Shown here: piece after piece, positions 55,950 through 64,000 of the stretch
How positions within the stretch are numbered: the stretch's first letter is position 1
Layout: every line of letters begins with the position of its first letter
Program-made: the position numbers and the translations under genes
Notes under the pieces: model-generated
The model's database searches: none
Told to the model about the DNA's origin: nothing
Seen by the model: the letters and a program-made list of their open reading frames with translations, nothing else
DNA from: Novosphingobium sp. SG707
Lineage (GTDB): Bacteria; Pseudomonadota; Alphaproteobacteria; Sphingomonadales; Sphingomonadaceae
Direction of reading: 5' to 3'
Length of the DNA: 64,000 bases
Assembly (NCBI RefSeq): GCF_012275515.1
Contig: NZ_JAAZQL010000003.1
Location: 316,833 to 380,832 of the forward strand

Positions 55950-57059
55950 TCACTCGCGATGTTCCCGGACGCTGGCCAGCAGCATTCCAAGGACGCCCCA
56001 GGCAATCAAGCCGACAATGAAGGTCGCGAAAATGCTGCGCATGCGGCGCGGTTCAAACGAGGCGTCCGGCGTGTTGGGCGCCACGATGCGCTCGATATAG
56101 GCTTGCTTGCGGCGCGCTTCGTTGCGGGCATCCAGCAATGCATTCATCGCCACGGCGAGTTGCTTGCTGGCGGCTTCATTTTCAAGCAGAAGGCGTTGAT
56201 ATTCGATCGCCGCCTGTGAAAGCGACCCGTCGCCGCCTGCAACCGATCTGGTTTGCTGTTCGATCTCTTTTTGCATTTCCGCAATGCGCATCTGAAGCGG
56301 CGCAATCTGCGGATTCATCGGCACCGTTGCCTGAAGCTGAGCCAACTGGTTGCGGGCGGTAATCAACTGGTCCTGAAGTTTTGCGATCATCTCGACACGA
56401 ACGGTGGCCTGACGCTCGGGATCCAGCACGCCTTTGCGTCCGCGATATTGGGCCAGTGTCAGCGCCGTGCGCGCAACCTGCTGCTGCGCCTCGCTGACCT
56501 CGGCCTTGGCGTAACCGATCAGATCGTTGCGCCCGCGTTCATTGATCCGGTTGACCAGAGCCTCGGCCTGACCAAGTATCTGATCATTGAAGCGGCGGGC
56601 GTCCTGCGCCGAATAGGCTCTGACCGTCAGAGTTGTAATCGAGGAAGTGGAGTCTTCCTGAACGCCCACTTTCTTGCCAAAGTAGCGATACAGGTCTTCA
56701 TTCTGACCTTCAAAACCCCATGGATTGAAGCGGTCGAAAATGGAAATGTCCGAGCGGCTGTAAGCCTTCTCCACCGCTCCATTCCGGTTCAGTTCGTTAA
56801 GGGCATCGCGAGAAGTGATATAATCTTTTACGGCAAAAACCTGATCGCCAGCATTGCTGAATCCGGCCGTCTTCAAAATCACGCCGAGACCGGACGAAGC
56901 AGGTTTATCCGGACTGCGGATAATGAACCGGGATTCTGATATATACACATCAGATGCGAGAAATCCGAAGTAAATGATCGCAATTATCGTGGGGATAATT
57001 GTGGTCACAATCAGTAGACCGTCTATTTTTTTCAAATAAGATCGGAGAATATTCTGCAT
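55950..57059 (-). CDS. kpsE: Capsule export inner-membrane protein, KpsE/CtrB type
   Basis: 369 residues. N-terminal helix (LIVTTIIPTIIAIIYFGFLA), a long periplasmic coiled-coil domain (SEAQQQVARTALTLAQYRGRKGVLDPERQATVRVEMIAKLQ), and a C-terminal helix (FATFIVGLIAWGVLGMLLAS), the two-helix polysaccharide co-polymerase layout of group 2 capsule export. It links the ABC transporter to an outer-membrane KpsD-like channel, which is not seen in this window. First gene of the kpsE-kpsM-kpsT-GT unit. Confidence 0.92.
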   Translation of the reverse strand: MQNILRSYLKKIDGLLIVTTIIPTIIAIIYFGFLASDVYISESRFIIRSPDKPASSGLGVILKTAGFSNAGDQVFAVKDYITSRDALNELNRNGAVEKAYSRSDISIFDRFNPWGFEGQNEDLYRYFGKKVGVQEDSTSSITTLTVRAYSAQDARRFNDQILGQAEALVNRINERGRNDLIGYAKAEVSEAQQQVARTALTLAQYRGRKGVLDPERQATVRVEMIAKLQDQLITARNQLAQLQATVPMNPQIAPLQMRIAEMQKEIEQQTRSVAGGDGSLSQAAIEYQRLLLENEAASKQLAVAMNALLDARNEARRKQAYIERIVAPNTPDASFEPRRMRSIFATFIVGLIAWGVLGMLLASVREHRE

Positions 57060-57321
57060 GAAATCTCGCGTTATCAGAGTTTTGGCTGATCGGTATTTAA
57101 TTCAATTATGCTAATGGGACACACCTCCGGCGCCAGGTTTTCATCCAGTATCAAACAGATGGAGCCCGGCGCGTCACGGCCGAGCAAATGGCATGGATTA
57201 TCCCGATCCGCAACTCAGGACTTGGAGCGCTGCATCCGCAGCGCGCCGAATGCATCCCAAAGGAATACCATCAACGCCCGTGATCCTCTCGCTGCTGGGA
57301 AACAAGGCATCGCACCGAGCC
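57060..57321 (-). other. Promoter region of the capsule-export operon
   Basis: 262 nt, AT-rich near kpsE (the stretch around 57090-57115 includes AATTGAATTAAATA on the minus strand) and the probable promoter. A hairpin GCGCTGC-ATCC-GCAGCGC at 57227-57244 lies 78 nt after the stop of the upstream glycosyltransferase and may stabilise its transcript end; no T tract. Confidence 0.45.
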
Positions 57322-58620
57322 CTAAGAGCGCAACAAATGAGGCGGAATTGCAACGTCAAAGTCAATGGGAAGCGCTCCGGCATAGGATCGCGCCACAGAC
57401 TCCATCAAAGCGCAATCCGTCCATTGCGCCGTCATCTCAGACCCTTTCCGCGCGATCCAGGCCAACAGGTTGCGCGTATAACGCAAAGGATCGTGCTCGG
57501 ACATTTGCGCGAAGCCATACCGCGCCATCTCATCGCCATTGATCCGATGTGTGGCCAAATCCCGGAGCAGCAGCAGCAAATCATCGTGCTCAGTTTGGAT
57601 GTGGATCTTGCGCAAACAGCGATCGGGCAACCCGGCATACCATCCACTTGCGCTGACCGCACTGGGGCAACCATTGGCCCAGATGCGGAGTTGGCTTCCC
57701 GAAGCCTCGCCCATTGTCGGATAGCGCAGGTTGAGCGCCATGTGAGCGCTGCGGATCAACTCGTTCAGCGCCGCCTCGGAAAGGAAGCCGTGATATGTTA
57801 TCTGCCCGGACAGATGGAGTTCGGCCGCACGCGCATCAAAGCGCGCGCGATCCGACATTTGGCCGGACAAATGTAGATGAAAGCGGTCACGATATTCGGA
57901 AAGCGCCCAGGCATCGAGAAATTCCGTGGCGCGCCGATTGCCTCCCATAAAGCCAAACATGACGATCCTGATCGGCGTATCATCCGTGATGGGAGGGCGT
58001 GCGGGCCGCTCCGCCGGCGCCGCGAAAGGCAAAGGCAGCGTCAGGGCCAGCAATTTGGGGAAACGCCGATAAATTTCTTCGGTGACCTCCCGGTTATGGC
58101 AGATCACGCCCAATGCCTTGTCCAGAACGGCCTCGAAAAGCGGAAAGAGCGAGGCAATGTCGGCCGGAAAAATCTTGCGCCTCATAACCATATCGGCTGC
58201 GTCCAGCCCGGATTGGCCATACCACTGCCCCATCGCCTGACGGTAGGTATCGGCAGCAAACCCGCCGCCCATCAGTCCCGATGGCTGATGATTGAAGACA
58301 AAATCCTGCATCGCCCGATCATGCAGGACGACCAGACCCGGATGGCGCTGGGCCAATGCAAAGATTTCGCTGTGAAAAGCGGCGTTATTCCCGATTTGAT
58401 ATATGCAGAGGTCCGCCTGATTCATCATCTGCGTCGATAGGGAGGAAATCGTGCAGGTTGCAAAATCAGCCCCAAAATCACTGATGTCTTTCGCGGACTT
58501 TCCCGGATGCACAAATGTCACATCGGCCATGCTGTGCAAATGGGGCGCAAGCCGGTGCGTGAAATTGGCCACATCGGTTTTAGCGGGCGGAAGAGGAGAA
58601 AACCACAATAGCTGCATCAC
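57322..58620 (-). CDS. Glycosyltransferase, GT4-like
   Basis: 432 residues. Starts MMQLLWFSPLPPAKTDVANF, the usual GT4 opening; the middle has IRIVMFGFMGGNRRATEFLDAW and the donor-site region GEASGSQLRIWANGCPSAVSASGWYAGL. No membrane helices. The start overlaps the stop of the next glycosyltransferase gene (ATGA). Part of the surface-polysaccharide set. Confidence 0.85.
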   Translation of the reverse strand: MMQLLWFSPLPPAKTDVANFTHRLAPHLHSMADVTFVHPGKSAKDISDFGADFATCTISSLSTQMMNQADLCIYQIGNNAAFHSEIFALAQRHPGLVVLHDRAMQDFVFNHQPSGLMGGGFAADTYRQAMGQWYGQSGLDAADMVMRRKIFPADIASLFPLFEAVLDKALGVICHNREVTEEIYRRFPKLLALTLPLPFAAPAERPARPPITDDTPIRIVMFGFMGGNRRATEFLDAWALSEYRDRFHLHLSGQMSDRARFDARAAELHLSGQITYHGFLSEAALNELIRSAHMALNLRYPTMGEASGSQLRIWANGCPSAVSASGWYAGLPDRCLRKIHIQTEHDDLLLLLRDLATHRINGDEMARYGFAQMSEHDPLRYTRNLLAWIARKGSEMTAQWTDCALMESVARSYAGALPIDFDVAIPPHLLRS

Positions 58621-59666
58621 GCCATCAACGTATCGATAACATTGTCCCAGGAGATATTCTTGGCGTGATAGTTCTCGCCCCCGGCCTTGCCCATGCGCAA
58701 GGCTTTTGCCCGATCACCCCATAGCAGATCCATCGCGTGGGCAAGTTCGCCAGCACCGGCCGGAACAACAAGCCCGGTCTGCCCATGTTCCACAAATTCC
58801 AGTGGCCCGCCCGAATCCTTGGCGGTAATCACCGGCTTGTGGGACAGCATCGCCTCAAGCGTGATATAGCCGTAATCCTCATCGACCGGAGGATAAATGA
58901 CCCCAAGGCATCGGGCATAAAGCGCGATCTTTTCCTCCTCGGTGGTAAACCCTTTCCAAACCACCCTTTCGCCCAGTCCCAGTTTGCGCGCAAGCGACTG
59001 CATGCTTTCCAGATAGGGCTGTGCTTCGGGAGCGCCAGCAAAGACCACCCGCACAGGGTGGCGGCACAGCGCCAATGCCTCAATGACCAGACTTTGCCGC
59101 TTGAGAGGCGTTATCCTGCTAGGAAAGAAGAAATAATCTTCCGCATCGGCCGTATGAAAACGCTCGGCATCGCCGGGGGGATGATAGAGCGGGGCAGCCT
59201 CAATGCCATTATAGCGCTTGAGGCGTTGGGCAACAGTGCGCGAGTTCGCATAAATGGCGCGCGCCTCGGTGATAAAGCGCTTGTCCGCATGATGGATCGC
59301 ATCGCGCACGGCGCGCCCGCCGGGCAGGTTGATAAGATCCCCGAATTTGGGATGATCCCAAAGCTCATAGGCAGAGCGATATTGGTGAAGGATCCACAGG
59401 ACCTTGTTGGGATGGGGAATAAGATAGGCAGGAAATTTCAACCCGATGATCCGGTCAATTGCCACGCCATTGGCTTCGGTCAGGTCAATGAGCCGAGACA
59501 TGGCGATGCTGTCGATGATCAATTGAGGTGGATACCATTTGAACGGAATGGTGATGAGATCGGCCTCCACCCCGCGCGCGCGCAATTCACGCAGCAGATT
59601 GCGCGCGTGGGTTTCGGCTCCCCCCTCCACGAAAGGAACCTGCACCGTCGCTATGCCAACCCGCAT
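58617..59666 (-). CDS. Glycosyltransferase family 4
   Basis: 349 residues. N-terminal GGAETHARNLLRELRARGVEADL acceptor loop and C-terminal PSRITPLKRQSLVIEALAL...YPPVDEDYGYITLEAMLSHKPVITAKDSGGPLEFVEHGQTGLVV, a clean GT4 donor site with the E-x7-E motif. Probably a hexosyltransferase adding to the repeat unit. Coupled to the following gene by a 4-base overlap and 5 nt from the DUF4214 gene upstream. Confidence 0.92.
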   Translation of the reverse strand: MRVGIATVQVPFVEGGAETHARNLLRELRARGVEADLITIPFKWYPPQLIIDSIAMSRLIDLTEANGVAIDRIIGLKFPAYLIPHPNKVLWILHQYRSAYELWDHPKFGDLINLPGGRAVRDAIHHADKRFITEARAIYANSRTVAQRLKRYNGIEAAPLYHPPGDAERFHTADAEDYFFFPSRITPLKRQSLVIEALALCRHPVRVVFAGAPEAQPYLESMQSLARKLGLGERVVWKGFTTEEEKIALYARCLGVIYPPVDEDYGYITLEAMLSHKPVITAKDSGGPLEFVEHGQTGLVVPAGAGELAHAMDLLWGDRAKALRMGKAGGENYHAKNISWDNVIDTLMA

Positions 59667-59671
59667 TGGCT

Positions 59672-60508
59672 TCAGTTCCCCGTCATTTCCCGTCGGCGCG
59701 CGTCGCGTACGGCAACACGGAACACCCAGCCGTCCTTTTCAAGGGTCTTGGCCGTTGCCGGGTCGACGGTTTCTACGCGCATGGTGCGCCCCTTGCGAAC
59801 GGTCGTGTCCTCCTTGGAGCCGTTCGTGATGGCCTGCATTATGCTCTGCGGCATAGGCGGAGCCTCCGGGATCGCGGCAGCAACCGGACGAGGCGTTACA
59901 ATTGGCATTCCGCCCGCGACCGGGCGGATGGCAAGCATCACTTCCAGCTTGGCAAAGCGCGCCAGCAACTCATTGTTACGGCGCAGCCATTGCCCCACCA
60001 GAGGCAACGCAAGAACCCGCGCCTGACGGGCATAGGTTTCAAGCAGGCGAATACGCCCGATCCTGCCGCCACCAGTCTCCAGCCCTTCGGCCGAACGCAG
60101 GATATTGCGCTCAACCCTCGCGCGACCGCCCCTGCGCGAGCCGATGCGGATATAGGTCTGACGACCATCCTCGTCCGGCCAGCGGCCCAGGATATCGAGG
60201 TATGTCTGATTGACGAACTCTTCGATCGGCAAGGCGGAACGCTGCTTGGAACCGTGGTTTTCGACAAATTCACGCGATTTCAGAAGATTTTTGACCACAG
60301 ACTGACGGGGCAATCCCGCCAGAATGAGGCGCCGATAATGCGCCCCCCCGATCGGATCCGAGTCCCGGCCTAACAGCACCCTGTATATGTAGCTCAGGAA
60401 GCATTCGATGCTTACCGCATCGAGCAGCCGGAGAACAAGGGGCCCAGCCAGCGGCCAGAGATCGATGTCCAGTCCATCGCTGCTAAGCTGGGGTTGTCTG
60501 ACAGTCAT
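59672..60508 (-). CDS. DUF4214-repeat protein
   Basis: 278 residues. Two DUF4214-like units: CFLSYIYRVLLGRDSDPIGGAHYRRLILAG... (about 36-85) and FVNQTYLDILGRWPDEDGRQTYIRIGSR (about 98-140). A Pro/Ala-rich hinge and a basic C-terminal part follow. DUF4214 occurs in S-layer-like and polysaccharide-associated proteins of bacteria; no enzymatic role is known. It sits inside the glycosyltransferase run, so a role in chain assembly or scaffold is inferred. Confidence 0.75.
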   Translation of the reverse strand: MTVRQPQLSSDGLDIDLWPLAGPLVLRLLDAVSIECFLSYIYRVLLGRDSDPIGGAHYRRLILAGLPRQSVVKNLLKSREFVENHGSKQRSALPIEEFVNQTYLDILGRWPDEDGRQTYIRIGSRRGGRARVERNILRSAEGLETGGGRIGRIRLLETYARQARVLALPLVGQWLRRNNELLARFAKLEVMLAIRPVAGGMPIVTPRPVAAAIPEAPPMPQSIMQAITNGSKEDTTVRKGRTMRVETVDPATAKTLEKDGWVFRVAVRDARRREMTGN

Positions 60509-60568
60509 TGCGGCGGTCCATATTCTTGCGAGGAAAAGCTCAGTGCCGAGGAAAAACAGCGATGCAAA

Positions 60569-62086
60569 CTAGTTGGCCATCGCCACAAAGTCGATCTTCT
60601 CAATCAACAGCCCCAATTGCCGATACCCTTGTTTTGTCAGTTCGGAAATCTCGAGGCGGATGTCGCCGGCGCCCACGTGCTTTTCAAGATTGACGTACAA
60701 TTCCAAAGGAACGGAAAGTTCATCCTGCGGAATCGTAAACCCTTTTTGCAAAATGGTTTCCCCCGCCCGGATCGTCAGCTTCTGGCCCGGAACCTGATTG
60801 CGGAACACCAGATGCAGAACGGGCGCCTTGGCGGTGAGCGTTTCACGGCTTACCAGCAATTGCGTGCTCTCCATCCAACGCGACCACCCTTCCGTGTCCA
60901 GGCCTTCGTCCCGCAAATCCACCACGGGGCTGAGGCCGAGGATATCGGAATCATCAATCGAATGGGATATGTCAGACACGATTTCGCGCGCCATATCCTC
61001 CCTGGCGGCCTGATTGGCCATCACCAAGGCGCGGAATGTGCCGAGCAACCGCGCGCCATATTCACGTTGGTTGCGCCGATAATCCGACAATTCGACGGTC
61101 GGACGTTCCTGCCAGTGCCGTTCAAGCAGGTCTGCCAGAGACTTGAAATCCGAAGGATCAAAGAAGTCGGCGTTTTTGGTCAGTTGTTCTTTGTGAACAT
61201 CAAGCCTTGAGGCAATGATATATTGATTGAGGGCCTTGGCGTCCTCGATCACCGTCGACCATCCCTCGAAACGGGAAGGCTGGATGATCGCCTGCGCCCC
61301 GCGCATCGCCGCGACCTGATCTTCGCGGGGCATAAAACCCAAAAAGCGGACCTGATCGGTCAAGCCCCATTCCGCCACTTTCTTGCGCAGAAACGGAGCG
61401 TAGCCTTGCGCGCGGGGATCGAATTCCTTGCCGGAAAAGCACACGATCGGCTCGATCCCGCGCTCTTTGAGTTCCTTGAGCGCGGCAAGGATCACGATGT
61501 GATTCTTGTGTATCCAAAATTGGTTCGGCGCGAAAAAATACCGCTCGGGCAGCCCATGTCTGGCGCGCACAGCGTCCATGTCCGGCAATTGGGCGGGCAG
61601 GAAGGAGGCAAAGGGAACGACGAAAGTGGGAATGCGATAGCCGCTATAAAACTGCCGGTAATCGGCCAGTGCGTCTTCGCTGCTCAGCAACAGCCCTTCG
61701 CGCGAGAAATAGGTTTCATGCTCGCGCCGTCGCCCCTCGATTTCCCCCGGCGTGAACAGGTAAGGCATATGCTTTTCCTGAAAGTCCGGGATCCATGTCA
61801 GCGTCGGCAGCGAGGTTTCCTCGATTGGGAAAGGAAACAGCAGGTCGATGTCACGATGATGCGGATCGGCCACCACCTGTTCGCGCGAACAGTATGACAG
61901 CTTGCGGTATCCCGATTCCGCCAGAAAATCATAGGACGGCTTGCTGTGCGTGATCACCACGACATCAGGCTGCCGCGCGCGCTCAAGAGTGCCCAGAGCC
62001 GCCAGCAGGTTTTGCAGATAATAGGCGCCGCCCATCCAACCCGAATCAAGGTTGAACTGGATGCCTAAGGTAAATTCACTAGCCAT
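60569..62086 (-). CDS. Glycosyltransferase family 4 with C-terminal beta-rich domain
   Basis: 505 residues. GT4 catalytic part (MGGAYYLQNLLAALG; FAPNQFWIHKNHIVILAALKEL; QPSRFEGWSTVIEDAKALNQYIIAS with the E-x7-E-like motif) to about residue 350. The last 150 residues (from about 355) are strand-rich with no motif I recognise and may be a binding domain. The 5' end overlaps the epimerase gene by 22 nt. Confidence 0.88.
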   Translation of the reverse strand: MASEFTLGIQFNLDSGWMGGAYYLQNLLAALGTLERARQPDVVVITHSKPSYDFLAESGYRKLSYCSREQVVADPHHRDIDLLFPFPIEETSLPTLTWIPDFQEKHMPYLFTPGEIEGRRREHETYFSREGLLLSSEDALADYRQFYSGYRIPTFVVPFASFLPAQLPDMDAVRARHGLPERYFFAPNQFWIHKNHIVILAALKELKERGIEPIVCFSGKEFDPRAQGYAPFLRKKVAEWGLTDQVRFLGFMPREDQVAAMRGAQAIIQPSRFEGWSTVIEDAKALNQYIIASRLDVHKEQLTKNADFFDPSDFKSLADLLERHWQERPTVELSDYRRNQREYGARLLGTFRALVMANQAAREDMAREIVSDISHSIDDSDILGLSPVVDLRDEGLDTEGWSRWMESTQLLVSRETLTAKAPVLHLVFRNQVPGQKLTIRAGETILQKGFTIPQDELSVPLELYVNLEKHVGAGDIRLEISELTKQGYRQLGLLIEKIDFVAMAN

Positions 62087-62955
62087 TTAGCAAGCTCACT
62101 GATTCCGGTTTCAAACGGGACGGCCGGGGAATAACCAAGCGCGTTCAGGCAGGAAATATCAGCCGTCCAATAAAGTGGATCGCCTTCGCGCACCACGCCG
62201 CTGAAAGCAAGGTCGCCCGACCATTCCAGCGCCGAAAGCAGGGTCTCGATCGCATGGCGGATGGTAATTCCCTGACCGTTGGCAACATTGACGACCTGGC
62301 CATCGAAGCGCGCCTTCTCGATGCACAGCGAGATGGCCTGCACCGTATCGAGCACGCTGATGAAGTCGCGCGTTTCATCGCCCGTGCCCGGACAGACGAT
62401 GGTATCTGAGCTTCTCGACTTTTGGAAAATATCCCAAAACAACTGCTTGCGCAGTCCGGGGCCAAAAACCGAAAATGGCCGCAGCGATATCGTCTGGACA
62501 TCGAAGCATCGGGAATATTCCCTGCACAGGTTCTCGGCCATGAGCTTGTGCCATCCATAGGGAGAGATGGGCTTGGGCACAGCCTCCTCATCGATCGGGA
62601 TCCCCTGTGGATTGCCGTAAACCGCCGCGCTCGACAGATTGAGCAGTCGGGTCGCAGGAGAGCGGGTCCGGATGGCCTCCAGCAGGTCGTGAACAAGGCC
62701 CGTATTCAATTGGAAATCGAGATGCGGATCGCGGAACGAAAGCCCCACGTTGGCCGCTCCCGAGCAATTGACGCAAACGTCCGGCAAGAGTTCGCCGATC
62801 AGGCTGCCCATGTCGGCAGCGACCGACGGCAACAGCCTGTGCCGTTTGCTCGGTTCGCCCACGATATCTGCCGTAAAAAGCTCGACCCGATCAGCCAGAT
62901 AGGAAGCCAGATGGCCGCCGATGAAGCCGCCGGAACCGACGATAAGAACTCTCAT
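62065..62955 (-). CDS. NAD-dependent epimerase/dehydratase (extended SDR)
   Basis: 296 residues. Rossmann glycine motif LIVGSGGFIGGHLA, NLSSAAVYGNP, and the catalytic YxxxK as YGWHKLMAEN; typical of UDP- or GDP-sugar epimerases and dehydratases. Would make an activated sugar for the polysaccharide. Start overlaps the acyltransferase stop (ATGA); end overlaps the next gene by 22 nt. Confidence 0.9.
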   Translation of the reverse strand: MRVLIVGSGGFIGGHLASYLADRVELFTADIVGEPSKRHRLLPSVAADMGSLIGELLPDVCVNCSGAANVGLSFRDPHLDFQLNTGLVHDLLEAIRTRSPATRLLNLSSAAVYGNPQGIPIDEEAVPKPISPYGWHKLMAENLCREYSRCFDVQTISLRPFSVFGPGLRKQLFWDIFQKSRSSDTIVCPGTGDETRDFISVLDTVQAISLCIEKARFDGQVVNVANGQGITIRHAIETLLSALEWSGDLAFSGVVREGDPLYWTADISCLNALGYSPAVPFETGISELAKWLVNLP

Positions 62956-64000
62956 TGCAACCCCAGGCCGTTCTTGGGTCGTTCCGATACCGGAGCCACG
63001 GCAGGCTCGGCAGCGGGAACCGGTGGCGTCGAACGCGAAGTCGACCCATCCGTTTGGCCAACGACCCTTGCAGGATTGCCCGCAACGATGGCGCCAGCAG
63101 GCACATCCTTGGTCACCACCGAATTGCTGGCCACGACGGCGCCCTTGCCGATCGTCACCCCTTTCATGATAGTGCTGCCAAATCCTACCCAGACGCCGTC
63201 ATGAATGTAAATCGGCGCAGACTGGACACATGACCAGTCCTTGTAATGCCCCATGCGGTTGGTCTCGACCCCCGCCAGCCAGTCAAACGCATCATTCATG
63301 CGGACATTGGGATCAACCGAATGCGAGTTGCTGTCAATCACGGTCACATTCCATGACAGCATGACGTGATTGCCAATATGGATGCCTGCCTCTTGCGTAC
63401 AGATCAAGAGCGATCCGCCACCGATCGAGCAACGGTCCCCGACCGTGATTTCGCCAAGGCCGCGCTCAAACACAAAAGTGCCGCTGATCTGGCTCTCCGA
63501 ACCGATCTTCAGGTAGGGGCGCGGTTGCGGATCGACGCGCACATCGACATGAACGCCCTCGAGGCGGGTCCGCAACCCTTTGACGATGGGTTCCGGCTTT
63601 GCCCAGGCCATCAGATCGAATTCGGGGTCTTCCAGATCCTGCGCGCCGACGATCTCGATCCGCTCAAGGATCACGCTCAGATCTCTGGCGCTGCCGTCGC
63701 CCTGCGCCAGTTCGATGTGGACGGCCACCTCGGGTTCGTCGATCAGCTTGATGATCAAATCCTGATGACTCTCGATGCTCATCGAGCGGCAGGGAAATAC
63801 CTCAATGGTCTTCCCGTTCTGCTCCACCATCAGCACCTGATCGGGAAAGTAATTGCGCAGCCGCAGCGCGAGATGCGCGCTGGCAATCTTGCCCGGCTGA
63901 ACACTGACCTGCAACTTACGGCCATAAACCCAATGGAAGCGCTCAGGGAGACCTTGGTCGGGGTAAGGTCCCTCGACGTGCCCCAAGCCTTTGATATTGG
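62952..64000 (-). CDS. Hexapeptide-repeat acyltransferase, 5' end beyond the window
   Basis: The frame is open to the window edge, so the N-terminus is missing. About 170 residues of unknown beta-rich sequence lead into a left-handed beta-helix (DRCSIGGGSLLICTQEAGIHIG, VWVGFGSTIMKGVTIGKGAVVASNSVVTKDVPAGAIVAGNPARVVG), the NodL/CatB/LacA type acetyltransferase core with catalytic-type His in DSNSHSV. A Pro/Ala tail follows. It probably O-acetylates a sugar of the surface polysaccharide. Confidence 0.88.
   Translation of the reverse strand, partial: NIKGLGHVEGPYPDQGLPERFHWVYGRKLQVSVQPGKIASAHLALRLRNYFPDQVLMVEQNGKTIEVFPCRSMSIESHQDLIIKLIDEPEVAVHIELAQGDGSARDLSVILERIEIVGAQDLEDPEFDLMAWAKPEPIVKGLRTRLEGVHVDVRVDPQPRPYLKIGSESQISGTFVFERGLGEITVGDRCSIGGGSLLICTQEAGIHIGNHVMLSWNVTVIDSNSHSVDPNVRMNDAFDWLAGVETNRMGHYKDWSCVQSAPIYIHDGVWVGFGSTIMKGVTIGKGAVVASNSVVTKDVPAGAIVAGNPARVVGQTDGSTSRSTPPVPAAEPAVAPVSERPKNGLGLQ

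Overview
The window is high-GC DNA with long open frames, Shine-Dalgarno leaders and frequent ATGA-type gene overlaps. Gene content (TonB-dependent receptor, PQQ dehydrogenase, MerR/CopA, YtrA-type GntR, rpe-heparinase-purH order, Tad-type pseudopilins, ACS-family MFS) points to an alphaproteobacterium. Sphingomonadales, probably Novosphingobium or a close relative, is the best guess; this is inference from content, not a database match. It reads as chromosomal. I see no rRNA, CRISPR array, prophage or insertion sequence.

Layout: (1) 1-2.5 kb, minus strand: partial methyltransferase, GT2 glycosyltransferase, tRNA-Leu(UAA), ihfB and a GntR regulator. (2) 2.6-5.1 kb: peptide (POT) transporter and NnrU-family membrane protein. 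(3) 5.3-11.4 kb, minus: Zur-like Fur protein, msrA, a small membrane protein, purH, heparinase-like protein, rpe. (4) 11.8-20.3 kb, plus: GGDEF-EAL protein, three Tad-type pseudopilin genes, a hybrid histidine kinase and a LuxR-type response regulator. (5) 20.5-24.0 kb, plus: biotin operon bioB-bioF-bioH/G-like-bioC, every junction overlapping. (6) 24.3-29.7 kb, minus: dGTPase-like protein below an EmrA/EmrB/NodT tripartite efflux operon. (7) 29.8-33.6 kb, minus: a LacI regulator controlling a sulfatase and its own formylglycine-generating enzyme. (8) 33.9-39.0 kb: OmpR-type regulator divergent from a sensor kinase with a very unusual Gly/Pro-rich periplasmic insert, overlapped by an outer-membrane beta-barrel gene. 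(9) 39.0-45.0 kb, minus: MFS transporter, small alpha/beta-barrel protein, AraC regulator, TonB receptor. (10) 45.2-50.1 kb, minus: GH43 glycosidase, cytochrome-c/PQQ dehydrogenase, ThuA-like protein, with palindromic operators in front of GH43. (11) 50.1-53.1 kb: copA-cueR copper efflux operon with a textbook 19-bp-spacer promoter. (12) 53.2-64.0 kb, minus: a surface-polysaccharide cluster (KpsE/M/T-type ABC export, four glycosyltransferases, DUF4214 protein, nucleotide-sugar epimerase, hexapeptide acyltransferase) running off the right edge.

The most notable non-genic structure is a family of three ~225-240 bp intergenic repeats (5093-5330, 8582-8811, 16944-17167), each built of three hairpins and each abutting the 3' end of at least one gene. 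Other items worth a look: an apparent CTG start for bioF, the sensor kinase with a collagen-like insert, a perfect 22-bp palindrome before the sulfatase gene with a degenerate copy before its regulator, and Ca-loop-like sequences in a TadE-type protein.
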